From Streptomyces sp. NBC_00223 (GTDB lineage: Bacteria > Actinomycetota > Actinomycetes > Streptomycetales > Streptomycetaceae): a stretch of DNA of 64,000 bases. A program made the translations under genes and the position numbers. The stretch's first letter is position 1, and each line of letters begins with the position of its first letter. Positions 51,202-59,670 of the stretch are shown one piece after another. The stretch covers positions 1-64,000 of the forward strand of contig NZ_CP108109.1 of assembly GCF_036199905.1 (NCBI RefSeq), read 5' to 3'. The notes under the pieces are model-generated. The model made no database searches. It saw only the letters and a program-made list of their open reading frames with translations, and was not told the DNA's origin.

Positions 51202-52509
51202 TCAACGGGTGCCGCCGCCCGGCCGCAGCACGATCCCGGCGGCCGCCGCGCACAGCAGCAGTCCGACCGCGGAGCCGAACAGGGCGCGGCCGTCGCCCCA
51301 GACCGTCCAGGCGGCGCCGAAGGCGAGCGAGCAGCAGAAGCGGGCCAGCGCCTGCCCGGTGCCGACCAGGGCGAGGCCGCTGCCGCGCAGGTTCTCCGGG
51401 ACGACGTCGGCGACCGCGGCGGGCAGCACCCCGTCGGTGGCGGCGTAGAAGACACCGTGCAGGGCCAGCACCAGATAGGGCAGGGCGGCGGTCCGCGGGC
51501 CCCACAGCAGCAGGGCGTAGGCCGCGAGCAGTCCGGCGTGGCCGGCCAGGAACACCCAGCGGCGCCCCACCCGGTCGGCCAGTACGCCCGCGGGCACGGC
51601 CAGCAGCAGGAAGACGGCGGCGGTGCCCAGCGGCAGCAGCGGGAACCACTCCTCGCCGATGTCCGCGCGGCGCTGGAGCAGCAGGTAGACGAAGGCGTCG
51701 CTGACGGTGGTCAGGCCGAGCAGCACCGCGCAGGCGGTGAGCGCGCGCAGCCGGGGCAGCCTCAGCAGCCCGAACGCCTGGCGCAGGTCGACCGGGCGCT
51801 CGGCCGCGGCCGGTTCGGCGGGGGCGGAGGCGGAGGTGGCGCCTTCCGCCGCGGCCCGGCGCTGCTGGGCGACGAGCGCCTTGCCGGGGACGAAGAGCAC
51901 CAGGACGAGCACACCGAGCACGGCGAAGCAGGCGCTGACGCCGAAGACGGCGTCGTAGCCGTCGGCGGCCGCCCGCAGGATCAGGAAGGCGGTGACCGGC
52001 CCGAGTACGGCGCCGGTGGTGTCCATCGCCCGGTGGACGCCGAAGGCGCGGCCGCGGGTCCCGGGCGGCGAGGACAGGGATATCAGCGCGTCGCGCGGGG
52101 AGGTGCGCAGTCCCTTGCCGGTGCGTTCCAGCGCGAGGACCACGCCGAGCGGGCCGAGGCTGTGCACGATCATCAGCAGGGGTTTGCAGAGCGCGGACAG
52201 GCCGTAGCCGAGCCCGGCGACGAGCTTGTGGTTGCGCACCCGGTCGGCGAGGTGGCCGCCGGTGAGCTGGACCAGGGCGCTGACGCCGTTGTAGACGCCG
52301 TCGAGGGTGCCGAACCCCAGCGGGCTGAGGCCGAGCGAGATGACGAGGTAGAGCGGCAGGACGGCGGTGACCATCTCCGAGGAGATGTCGGTGATCAGGC
52401 TGACCGCGCCCAGGGCCAGCACGACCGAGGAGACCGCCCGGGTCCGTCCGCGCGCGGCGCCCGGGAGGGTGCCGGCTCCGTCGGGAGCGGCGCGGTCCGC
52501 GAGGTACAT
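51202..52509 (-). CDS. Major facilitator superfamily transporter
   Basis: 435 aa from ATG 52509; the open frame above is Pro/Arg-rich. Twelve-helix MFS with a central cytosolic Ala-rich loop. Motifs: TDISSEMVTAVLPLYLV (helix 1), GHLADRVRNHKLV (loop 2-3), ERTGKGLRTSPRDALIS (helix 4-5) and ADRVGRRWVFLAGH (loop 8-9). This TDISSEM/GKGLRTSPRD pattern marks a distinct MFS group common in bacteria and of unknown substrate. Upstream of the propeller gene on the same strand. Confidence 0.88.
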   Translation of the reverse strand: MYLADRAAPDGAGTLPGAARGRTRAVSSVVLALGAVSLITDISSEMVTAVLPLYLVISLGLSPLGFGTLDGVYNGVSALVQLTGGHLADRVRNHKLVAGLGYGLSALCKPLLMIVHSLGPLGVVLALERTGKGLRTSPRDALISLSSPPGTRGRAFGVHRAMDTTGAVLGPVTAFLILRAAADGYDAVFGVSACFAVLGVLVLVLFVPGKALVAQQRRAAAEGATSASAPAEPAAAERPVDLRQAFGLLRLPRLRALTACAVLLGLTTVSDAFVYLLLQRRADIGEEWFPLLPLGTAAVFLLLAVPAGVLADRVGRRWVFLAGHAGLLAAYALLLWGPRTAALPYLVLALHGVFYAATDGVLPAAVADVVPENLRGSGLALVGTGQALARFCCSLAFGAAWTVWGDGRALFGSAVGLLLCAAAAGIVLRPGGGTR

Positions 52510-52852
52510 GGTCGGCGACTCCAGTGGCCGGTCGCGCCGGACAGGGCGCGGGAGTTGACGGCGGGGGTGTCGGGGTACGGGCCGGCGCGGCGGCGACCGG
52601 GTGCGTACAGGTGCGCGATCGGGCGCGGGCCACTGTAGCGGGCATAAGCGGCGGCGCGGCCGCTTTCCGCTGCAATCGGCCGGATGCGGCGGCGAAGGGG
52701 CGGGACCAACTGGCGCTGAACGGGGATCAGTTGGCACCGTGCGGCGGGCCGCCCGCCCACCGACCGCAGCAAGCGGGCACGCGACTCGGGCCGTACGGGA
52801 CGGCGTTGATACGGGCCGGGGCGGTCCGTGCTCTCCCGTACGGCCGGTGTCC

Positions 52853-53746
52853 TCAGTCCGCGCGGCTGCTCTCGTCGCGCAGCCACGTCCCGTAGTCCTG
52901 GGCGCGGATGGCCTTCGCGGCGGCCCGGCGCGCGAGGACGGCGGCGGCCAGGAAGAGCACCAGGTGCGGGAGCAGCCAGGGCTCCCGGCGCAGCAGTGCC
53001 CGCAGGTCGGCGGTGCTGGTACGGGCCGAGGGCGGCAACTCCCCCGCCGGGGACGCCGCGGACGCCGGCGACGCCGGGGGCCGCGCCGCCTGGTGCTGCT
53101 CGACCTGCGCGGACGACACGGCCGCCCGTATCCGACGCTTCATCAGATCCCGCCAGGTGCGCGGCGGATGGACGACCACCCGGGCCGTCTCCACCACCCG
53201 CCGCTCGCCGGGCGCGAAGGCCAGCGACGCGGCGAGGTCGTCGGCCATCAGCGGCGGCAGGGCGGCGATCCGGGCGTGGCCCTCCTCGGACAGCGCGATG
53301 ACGCCCCGGCCGAACAGCCCCTCGCGTACGGCCGGCAGCCGCGTCCACACCCGGTAGTACGCGCGGACCCGCCGGCCGCAGCCCTTCAGCGGCAGCTCAC
53401 GGGCGGGGGCGGCGGCGAGGACCGGGCCGGGGCCGTCGACCGCGGCGGCCAGCGCCCGTACGTCGGCCGGGCCGAGGACGACATCGGCGTCCACGTACAG
53501 CCGGGGGAAGCCGCGGGCGTGCTCGTCGCCGGTGCGCATCGCGAGGTGCTTGGACGGGGTGGGGATCTCCACCACCCGAACTCCCGGGTGTGCGCGGGCG
53601 ATCCGGGCGGTGCCGTCGGTGCAGCCGTTGCACACCACCACGACGTCGGGGGCGTCCTCGCCGTCCGGCGGCCCGGCCGACAGGGCGTCGAGGAGGCGGC
53701 CGAGGACCCGTTCCTCGTTGTGCGCCGGTATCACGATGCTCGTCAC
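52853..53746 (-). CDS. Family 2 glycosyltransferase
   Basis: 297 aa from GTG 53746. GT-A fold: SIVIPAHNEERVLGRLLDAL, VVVCNGCTDGTARIAR and the DxD-type LYVDADVVLGPADV. A membrane-proximal C-terminal helix (LPHLVLFLAAAVLARRAA) suggests inner-membrane association. The acceptor is unknown. It points away from the sugar cluster and shares a 470-base intergenic region with it. The long minus frame covering the neighbouring cluster to 55735 is a shadow. Confidence 0.82.
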   Translation of the reverse strand: MTSIVIPAHNEERVLGRLLDALSAGPPDGEDAPDVVVVCNGCTDGTARIARAHPGVRVVEIPTPSKHLAMRTGDEHARGFPRLYVDADVVLGPADVRALAAAVDGPGPVLAAAPARELPLKGCGRRVRAYYRVWTRLPAVREGLFGRGVIALSEEGHARIAALPPLMADDLAASLAFAPGERRVVETARVVVHPPRTWRDLMKRRIRAAVSSAQVEQHQAARPPASPASAASPAGELPPSARTSTADLRALLRREPWLLPHLVLFLAAAVLARRAAAKAIRAQDYGTWLRDESSRAD

Positions 53747-54214
53747 GTGGTGAGTATGCGGCCGGAAACGGTGCCGTCGCCGAGTGTTTCGTCCAACTCT
53801 CCCCCCGGCTGGTCGCGGTGGTCTAGATTGGGCGTCGCGGAACCGGTTTGCGCGGAGCAATGCCTCACTTCCCAGGGCCAGTTGACACGGCAAGGGGAAG
53901 CAGGGGCACGACGGCCGACCGCCGCGAGCGCAGGCGGTACCGCAAGCACGATCACTGCACCACAGCACCGCGGCGCGAGCGCCGCGGTGTGCGCGAGTCC
54001 GGGCGGCACACCCGCCCGGGCGGACCGCAGACGAGTCATCCGCTCCTCCGGAACCGGGCGTTGGGGAACGCCGAAAGGCCGGGCGGGGCGTGCGGGACAC
54101 CGGGGTGGGGGGAAGCATGGTCATGGCACGGGTCGTCACGCCCGCGCGATGCGCGGCTGCCTTCCGCCAGGTGCGGACAGGCCGGCCGACGTACGCGAAG
54201 GGGAGACGTACACC
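53747..54214. other. Intergenic region before the sugar cluster
   Basis: 468 bases between divergent genes. It must hold promoters for both, but apart from an isolated TTGACA (53882-53887) with no -10 at the right distance I see no clear boxes. Several GC-rich hairpins (around 53970-53990) are present. No gene supported. Confidence 0.4.
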
Positions 54215-55291
54215 GTGACGCAGAGCAGCACCCTTGAGGGGGGATCGGCGGAGACCCTGGGGGTCGCCGTGGTGGGGGCCGGTTACTGGGGGCCCAATCT
54301 CGTCCGCAACTTCCAGGCCAGCCCGCGGTTCCGGCTGCGCCGGCTGTGCGACCTGGACGAGGCGCGGGCCCGGCGGGTCCTCGGCGCCTACTCCACGGTC
54401 GAGGCGACCTCGGACTACGCGTCCGTGCTCGCCGACCCGGAGGTGGACGCGGTGGCGGTGGCGACACCGGCCGGTACGCATCTGGAGGTGGCGCTGGCCG
54501 CGGTACGGGCGGGCAAGCACGTCCTGGTCGAGAAGCCGCTGGCGGCGTCCTACGCGGACGGCGCCCGGCTGGTGGCCGAGGCCGAGGAGCGCGGTCTGAC
54601 CCTGATGTGCGACCACACCTACTGCTACACCCCTGCGGTGGCCAGGATCAGGGAACTGGTGCACTCCGGGGAGCTCGGGGAGATCCACTTCGTGGACTCG
54701 GTGCGGATCAACCTGGGCCTGGTGCAGAAGGACATCGACGTGATGTGGGACCTGGCGCCCCACGATCTGTCGATCCTGGACTTCATCCTGCCCGAGGGCG
54801 TCGAGCCGGTCGCCGTGGCCGCGCACGGCGCGGACCCGATCGGCGCCGGGCGGGCCTGTGTGTCGTATCTGACGCTCCAGCTCAACACGGGCGCCATCGC
54901 GCACGTGCACGTCAACTGGCTGTCCCCGACGAAGGTCCGCACCACGATGGTCGGCGGCTCGAAGCGGACGCTGATCTGGGACGACCTCAACCCGGCGCAG
55001 CGGCTGTCGGTCTTCGACCGCGGGGTGGACCTGTCGGCGCCGCAGGAGATCGGCGCGAACGAGCGGCGGGAGATGCTGATCTCCTACCGGTCCGGCGACA
55101 TGGTGGCGCCCGCGCTGCGCGAGAAGGAGGCGCTGGCCTCCATGGTCGACGAGTTCGCGAGCGCGATCACCGAACGGCGGGCGCCGCTGACCGACGGCCG
55201 GGCGGGGCTGCGGGTGCTGGACATTCTGGAGGCGGCGTCGCGGAGCCTGGAGTTCCGGGGCGCGGTGGTGGGGCTGCGCGCGGCCCGTTAG
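54215..55291 (+). CDS. Gfo/Idh/MocA-family sugar dehydrogenase
   Basis: 358 aa from GTG 54215, GGGGAG about 9 bases upstream. NAD-binding motif VVGAGYWGPNLVRNF (residues about 20-34), the family EKP motif in VLVEKPLAAS, and catalytic-region MWDLAPHDLSILDF. The sequence resembles WlbA-type UDP-sugar 3-dehydrogenases, which make a 3-keto sugar for a DegT aminotransferase. First gene of the cluster. Confidence 0.88.
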   Translation: MTQSSTLEGGSAETLGVAVVGAGYWGPNLVRNFQASPRFRLRRLCDLDEARARRVLGAYSTVEATSDYASVLADPEVDAVAVATPAGTHLEVALAAVRAGKHVLVEKPLAASYADGARLVAEAEERGLTLMCDHTYCYTPAVARIRELVHSGELGEIHFVDSVRINLGLVQKDIDVMWDLAPHDLSILDFILPEGVEPVAVAAHGADPIGAGRACVSYLTLQLNTGAIAHVHVNWLSPTKVRTTMVGGSKRTLIWDDLNPAQRLSVFDRGVDLSAPQEIGANERREMLISYRSGDMVAPALREKEALASMVDEFASAITERRAPLTDGRAGLRVLDILEAASRSLEFRGAVVGLRAAR

Positions 55292-55331
55292 CGGCCGGGG
55301 CGGCGGCTCACCGGCAGGGTGTGGGCCGAAG

Positions 55332-56405
55332 GTGCGGGACATCACGACGGATGGTGTGGGGGCAGAGGCGTTGAGCACGGTACGAGGCAAGAAGATCCTG
55401 GTCACCGGTGGGGCGGGCACCATCGGCTCCAATCTGGTCGACCAGCTGGTGGACGGCGGCGCGCACCGGATCGTGGTGCTGGACAACTTCGTGCGGGGGC
55501 GGATGGCCAATCTGGCCCGGGCCCTGGAGCGCGGCCCCGGTGTGGTGGAGGTGGTCGAGGGCGACATCCGCGACGCGGCCACCGTACGGAAGGTCACCGA
55601 GGGGGCCGAGCTGGTCTTCCACCTCGCCGCGATCCGGATCACCCAGTGCGCGGAGGAACCTCGGCTGGCCAACGAGGTGATGGTCGACGGCACGTTCAAC
55701 GTGCTGGAGGCGGCGGCCGCCGAGGGCGTGGGCAAGGTGATCGCGTCCTCGTCGGCGTCGGTCTACGGCCTGGCCGAGACCTTCCCCACCACCGAGCGCC
55801 ACCACCCGTACAACAACGACACGTTCTACGGGGCCGCGAAGGCATTCAACGAAGGGATGCTGCGCAGTTTCCACGCCATGTACGGGCTGGACTACGTGGC
55901 GCTGCGGTACTTCAACGTGTACGGGCCCCGGATGGACATCCACGGTCTGTACACGGAGGTGCTGATCCGCTGGATGGAGCGGATCACGGCCGGGCAGCCG
56001 CCGCTGATCCTCGGCGACGGCACCCAGACCATGGACTTCGTGCACGTCCGGGACATCGCGCGGGCCAATGTGCTGGCCGCCGAGTCGGAGCTGACCGACG
56101 AGGTGTTCAACGTCGCCAGCGGTACGGAGACCTCGCTGCGCGATCTGGCGCTCGGTCTGCTGGCGGCGATGGACGCGGATCTGGTCCCCGAGCACGGTCC
56201 GGCCCGGGCGGTCAACGGGGTGACCCGGCGGCTCGCGGAGACCGGCCGGGCGGCCGAACTCCTCGGTTTCCGGGCGGAGATCGACCTGGAGACGGGGCTG
56301 CGGGACCTGGTCGACTGGTGGCGGGCCGAGCGGGCGGCGGACGCGGCTGAAGCGGCGAAGGCGACCGACGGGCCGAAGGTCACGGACGCGGGGGCCGCGC
56401 GATGA
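55332..56405 (+). CDS. NAD-dependent sugar epimerase/dehydratase (extended SDR)
   Basis: 357 aa from GTG 55332. Rossmann motif VTGGAGTIGSNLVDQL, Ser in ASSSASVYG, and the catalytic Tyr/Lys as YGAAKAFNEG, with RYFNVYGPRMD typical of UDP-sugar epimerases. A charged Ala-rich tail extends beyond the usual end. It overlaps the next gene (ATGA), indicating coupled translation. It probably supplies or modifies the nucleotide-sugar precursor. Confidence 0.9.
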   Translation: MRDITTDGVGAEALSTVRGKKILVTGGAGTIGSNLVDQLVDGGAHRIVVLDNFVRGRMANLARALERGPGVVEVVEGDIRDAATVRKVTEGAELVFHLAAIRITQCAEEPRLANEVMVDGTFNVLEAAAAEGVGKVIASSSASVYGLAETFPTTERHHPYNNDTFYGAAKAFNEGMLRSFHAMYGLDYVALRYFNVYGPRMDIHGLYTEVLIRWMERITAGQPPLILGDGTQTMDFVHVRDIARANVLAAESELTDEVFNVASGTETSLRDLALGLLAAMDADLVPEHGPARAVNGVTRRLAETGRAAELLGFRAEIDLETGLRDLVDWWRAERAADAAEAAKATDGPKVTDAGAAR

Positions 56406-57571
56406 GCGCCCCGGAGACGACACCCGCCGCCGACCCCGCCGACCGTATCCCCGTGATGATCCCCTGGCTGGGCGAGGAGGAGGCCCGGGCGGCGGCCGAC
56501 GCGGTGCTGTCCGGGTGGGTCGCGCAGGGGCCGCGGGTCGCCGCCTTCGAGCGGGCCTTCGCCGAGCGGGTGGGCGCCGGGCACGCGATCGCGGTCAGTT
56601 CGTGCACCACCGCGCTGCACCTGGCGCTGGTGGCGCTGGACCTCGGGCCGGGCGACGAGGTGGTGGTCCCCTCGCTGTCGTTCATCGCGACCGCCAACGC
56701 CGTACGGTACGTCGGCGCCGAGCCGGTGTTCGCGGACGTGGACGAGGAGACCGGCAATGTGACGGTACGGACCGTCGACGCGGTGCGGACCGAGCGGACG
56801 AAGGCGGTGATCGCCGTCCACCAGGGCGGGGTCCCCGCCGACGTGCACGCGCTGCGGGCCGCCTGCGACGACTGGGGAACGGCCCTGGTCGAGGACGCGG
56901 CCTGCGCGATCGGCGCCACGGTCGGCGGCAAGTCGGTCGGGCAGGGCGCGCTGCTCGCGGCCTGGTCCTTCCACCCCCGCAAGATCGTCACCACCGGCGA
57001 GGGCGGGATGCTCACCACCGACGACGCCGACTGGGCGCTGCGGCTGCGCAGACTGCGCGAGCACGGGATGAACGCGTCGGCGGCCCAGCGGCACGCCAGC
57101 GCGACGCCGGTCCTGGAGAGCTATCTGGAGGTCGGCTTCAACTACCGGATGACGGACATTCAGGCGGCCGTCGGTCTGGTGCAGTTGGGCAAGCTGGACG
57201 AGATGGTGGCCAGGCGCCGGGCGCTGGCGGCGCGTTACGACGCCCTGCTGCGGGACGTACCCGGACTGCGTCCGGTGCGCGACCCGGCGTACGGGCAGGG
57301 CAACTTCCAGTCCTACTGGGTGCTGCTCGCCGAGGACTTCCCGCTGGGCAGGGACGAGTTGCTGGCCGCGCTGGCGCGGGCCGGGATCTCGGCGCGGCGC
57401 GGGATCATGGCCGCGCATCTGGAGCCGGCCTACCGGGGGCATCCGCACGCGCCGCTGCCGGTGACCGGGCGGATCAGCCGGGACTCGCTGATCCTGCCGC
57501 TGTTCCACACGATGATCGAGGCGCAGCAGGACCGGGTGGTGGCCGCGCTGCGCGAAGAGGCGGCGCGGTGA
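56402..57571 (+). CDS. DegT/DnrJ/EryC1-family PLP aminotransferase
   Basis: 389 aa. Sugar aminotransferase fold type I: VSSCTTALHLALVALDL, EDAACAIGA with the PLP-binding Asp, the Schiff-base Lys in SFHPRKIVTTGEGGM, and FNYRMTDIQAAVGLVQL. It transfers an amino group to a keto sugar nucleotide. Overlaps its neighbours on both sides. Confidence 0.93.
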   Translation: MSAPETTPAADPADRIPVMIPWLGEEEARAAADAVLSGWVAQGPRVAAFERAFAERVGAGHAIAVSSCTTALHLALVALDLGPGDEVVVPSLSFIATANAVRYVGAEPVFADVDEETGNVTVRTVDAVRTERTKAVIAVHQGGVPADVHALRAACDDWGTALVEDAACAIGATVGGKSVGQGALLAAWSFHPRKIVTTGEGGMLTTDDADWALRLRRLREHGMNASAAQRHASATPVLESYLEVGFNYRMTDIQAAVGLVQLGKLDEMVARRRALAARYDALLRDVPGLRPVRDPAYGQGNFQSYWVLLAEDFPLGRDELLAALARAGISARRGIMAAHLEPAYRGHPHAPLPVTGRISRDSLILPLFHTMIEAQQDRVVAALREEAAR

Positions 57572-58461
57572 CCGGCTCCGGCAGACCAGGCGCGGGCCGG
57601 GACCTGGTGATCGTGGGCGCGGGCGGCTTCGCCCGCGAGACCGCGCAGGCGGTACGGGCCGCGGCCGCCGCCGACCTGGCCGCCGGACGCCCGCCCCGGC
57701 TGCGGCTGCTCGGCCATCTGGACGACGACCCGGCGCTGCACGGCCGTGAGGTCGACGGGACCCCGGTGCTCGGCGGCTGCGAGCGGGTGCGCGACCTGCC
57801 GGACGCCCAGGTGGTGGTCTGCGTCGGCAGCCCCCGGGACCACGCGGTACGGGCCCGGCTGGTGCGGCGGCTGGCGCTGCCCGACGAGCGGTACGCCACG
57901 GTGACGCACCCGTCCGCCGCGGTGTCGGAGTCCTCGTCGGCCGGGCCGGGTTCGGTGCTCCTCGCGCACTGCGCGCTCACCGCCGCAGTGCGCCTGGGCG
58001 CGCATGTGGCGGTGATGCCGCACGCGGTGCTCACCCATGACGACGTGGCCGAGGACTTCGTCACGATCGCCTCCGGGGTGCGGCTGGGCGGCGGGGTGCG
58101 GCTGGCGCGCGGCTGCTACGTGGGCGCGGGCGCGCTGGTCCGCGAGTACGTCACGGTCGGCGCGTGGTCGCTGATCGGCATGGGGGCCGCGGTGCTCGGC
58201 GACGTGCCGCCGGGCGAGGTCTGGGTGGGCAGCCCGGCCCGCCGGCTGCGCGCGGCCGGCCCGGCGGAGTCGCGAGAGCTGCGGGAGCAGCCCGAGCGGC
58301 ACGCGTCAGGTGAACAGAACGGACCGCACGACACCGGCGCCGGGGAGCCGTACGGGCCCGGTGGCCGGGATAGCCGCGGCGCGGGCCGCGGGCAGTCGCC
58401 CGTTGGCGTGATCGGCGCCGGCCCCGAGCCGGCGACACGAAGGGGGAGTCCAGCCGTATGA
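57568..58461 (+). CDS. NeuD-like sugar O/N-acyltransferase (left-handed beta helix)
   Basis: 297 aa from GTG 57568, overlapping the aminotransferase stop. The N-terminal nucleotide-binding PglD-like region (LVIVGAGGFARETAQAV) is followed by hexapeptide repeats (VRLGAHVAVMPHAVLTHD, VRLGGGVRLARGCYVGAG, GMGAAVLGDVPPGEVWVG). The His in the HAVLTHD repeat is a candidate catalytic base. A non-conserved polar tail of about 70 residues follows. It likely N-acylates the amino sugar made by the DegT enzyme. Confidence 0.88.
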   Translation: MTGSGRPGAGRDLVIVGAGGFARETAQAVRAAAAADLAAGRPPRLRLLGHLDDDPALHGREVDGTPVLGGCERVRDLPDAQVVVCVGSPRDHAVRARLVRRLALPDERYATVTHPSAAVSESSSAGPGSVLLAHCALTAAVRLGAHVAVMPHAVLTHDDVAEDFVTIASGVRLGGGVRLARGCYVGAGALVREYVTVGAWSLIGMGAAVLGDVPPGEVWVGSPARRLRAAGPAESRELREQPERHASGEQNGPHDTGAGEPYGPGGRDSRGAGRGQSPVGVIGAGPEPATRRGSPAV

Positions 58462-59573
58462 ACCAGATTCCACTGGTCGATCTCAAGGCGGCGCACGCCG
58501 AGGTCGCCGACGAGGTGCGGGCCGGTTTCGAGCGGGTGCTCGCGGCCACCGCCTTCGTCGGCGGCGAGGAGGTGCGGGCCTTCGAGCGGGAGTACGCCGA
58601 GTTCGCCGGGGTGGCGCACTGCGTGGGCGTCGCCAACGGCACCGACGCGCTCGAACTGGCCCTGCGGGTCAGCGGGGTCGGCGCGGGCGACGAGGTGGTG
58701 CTGCCCGCCAACACGTTCGTCGCCACGGCCGGCGCGGTGGCCAGGATCGGTGCCCGCCCGGTGCTGGTGGACTGCCTGCCGGAGACGTTCCTGATGGACC
58801 CGGCCGCCGCCCTGGCCGCCGTGGGCCCGGCCACCCGCGCGGTCGTCCCGGTCCATCTGTACGGGCAGTGCGCCGACACCGCCGCGCTGGCCGCCGGACT
58901 GCCGCCGGGGGTGCGGCTGGTCGAGGACGCGGCGCAGTGCCAGGGCGCCACCCGCGACGGCCGCTCCCCCGGCAGCGGCGGCATCGCGTCGACCAGCTTC
59001 TACCCGGGCAAGAACCTGGGCGCCTACGGGGACGCGGGCGCGGTGCTCACCGACGACGAGGAGGCGGCCGGGCTGGTGCGCGCGCTCGCCAACCACGGCG
59101 GTGTGGCCAAGTACCGGCACGACGTGGCCGGGTTCAACAGCCGTCTTGACGGCCTCCAGGCGGTCGTGCTGCGGGCGAAGCTGGCCCGGCTGGCGGACGG
59201 CAACCGGGCCCGGCTGGCCGCGGCCGGGCGCTACGACGCGCTGCTCGCGGACCTGGCGGCGGCCGGCCGGGTGGTGCTGCCGGTCACCGTGCCGGGCAAC
59301 GCCCATGTGTGGCACCTGTACGTCCTGCACGTCGTCGGCGCCGACCGCGACGCCGTGGTGGGCAAGCTCAACGCCGAGGGCATCGGGGCGGGGGTGCACT
59401 ATCCGGCCCCGGTCCATCTGACGCCGGCGTTCGCCGGGCTCGGTCACCGTCGCGGTGACTTCCCGAACGCCGAACTGGCGGCGGACCGGATCGTCTCGCT
59501 GCCGCTCTTTCCGCAGATCACCGCCGACCAGCAGGAGCGAGTCGTGGACGCGCTCGCCGATGCTCTGCGCTGA
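58458..59573 (+). CDS. Second DegT/DnrJ/EryC1-family aminotransferase
   Basis: 371 aa from ATG 58458 (ATGA overlap). VANGTDALELALRVSGVG, VEDAAQCQGA, the Schiff-base Lys in SFYPGKNLGAYGDAG, and FNSRLDGLQAVVLRAKL. This variant is closest in pattern to WlbE/QdtB-type enzymes that aminate C3 of a 3-keto sugar. Two different DegT enzymes in one operon imply a diamino sugar or two products. Confidence 0.93.
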   Translation: MNQIPLVDLKAAHAEVADEVRAGFERVLAATAFVGGEEVRAFEREYAEFAGVAHCVGVANGTDALELALRVSGVGAGDEVVLPANTFVATAGAVARIGARPVLVDCLPETFLMDPAAALAAVGPATRAVVPVHLYGQCADTAALAAGLPPGVRLVEDAAQCQGATRDGRSPGSGGIASTSFYPGKNLGAYGDAGAVLTDDEEAAGLVRALANHGGVAKYRHDVAGFNSRLDGLQAVVLRAKLARLADGNRARLAAAGRYDALLADLAAAGRVVLPVTVPGNAHVWHLYVLHVVGADRDAVVGKLNAEGIGAGVHYPAPVHLTPAFAGLGHRRGDFPNAELAADRIVSLPLFPQITADQQERVVDALADALR

Positions 59574-59670
59574 GGCCCTCCGCGGCCGCCGGCCGCGGAC
59601 GCGCGATCAGCCACCGCTTGTGTTCCACCCGCCCTCACGGGCGGGCCCCCGCACTGCCTGAGAGGTTCAG

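Noticed and set aside
53882-53910. Perfect -35 box TTGACA before the sugar cluster
   Set aside because: At 16-19 bases downstream there is only GGCACG-like sequence, so no usable -10.
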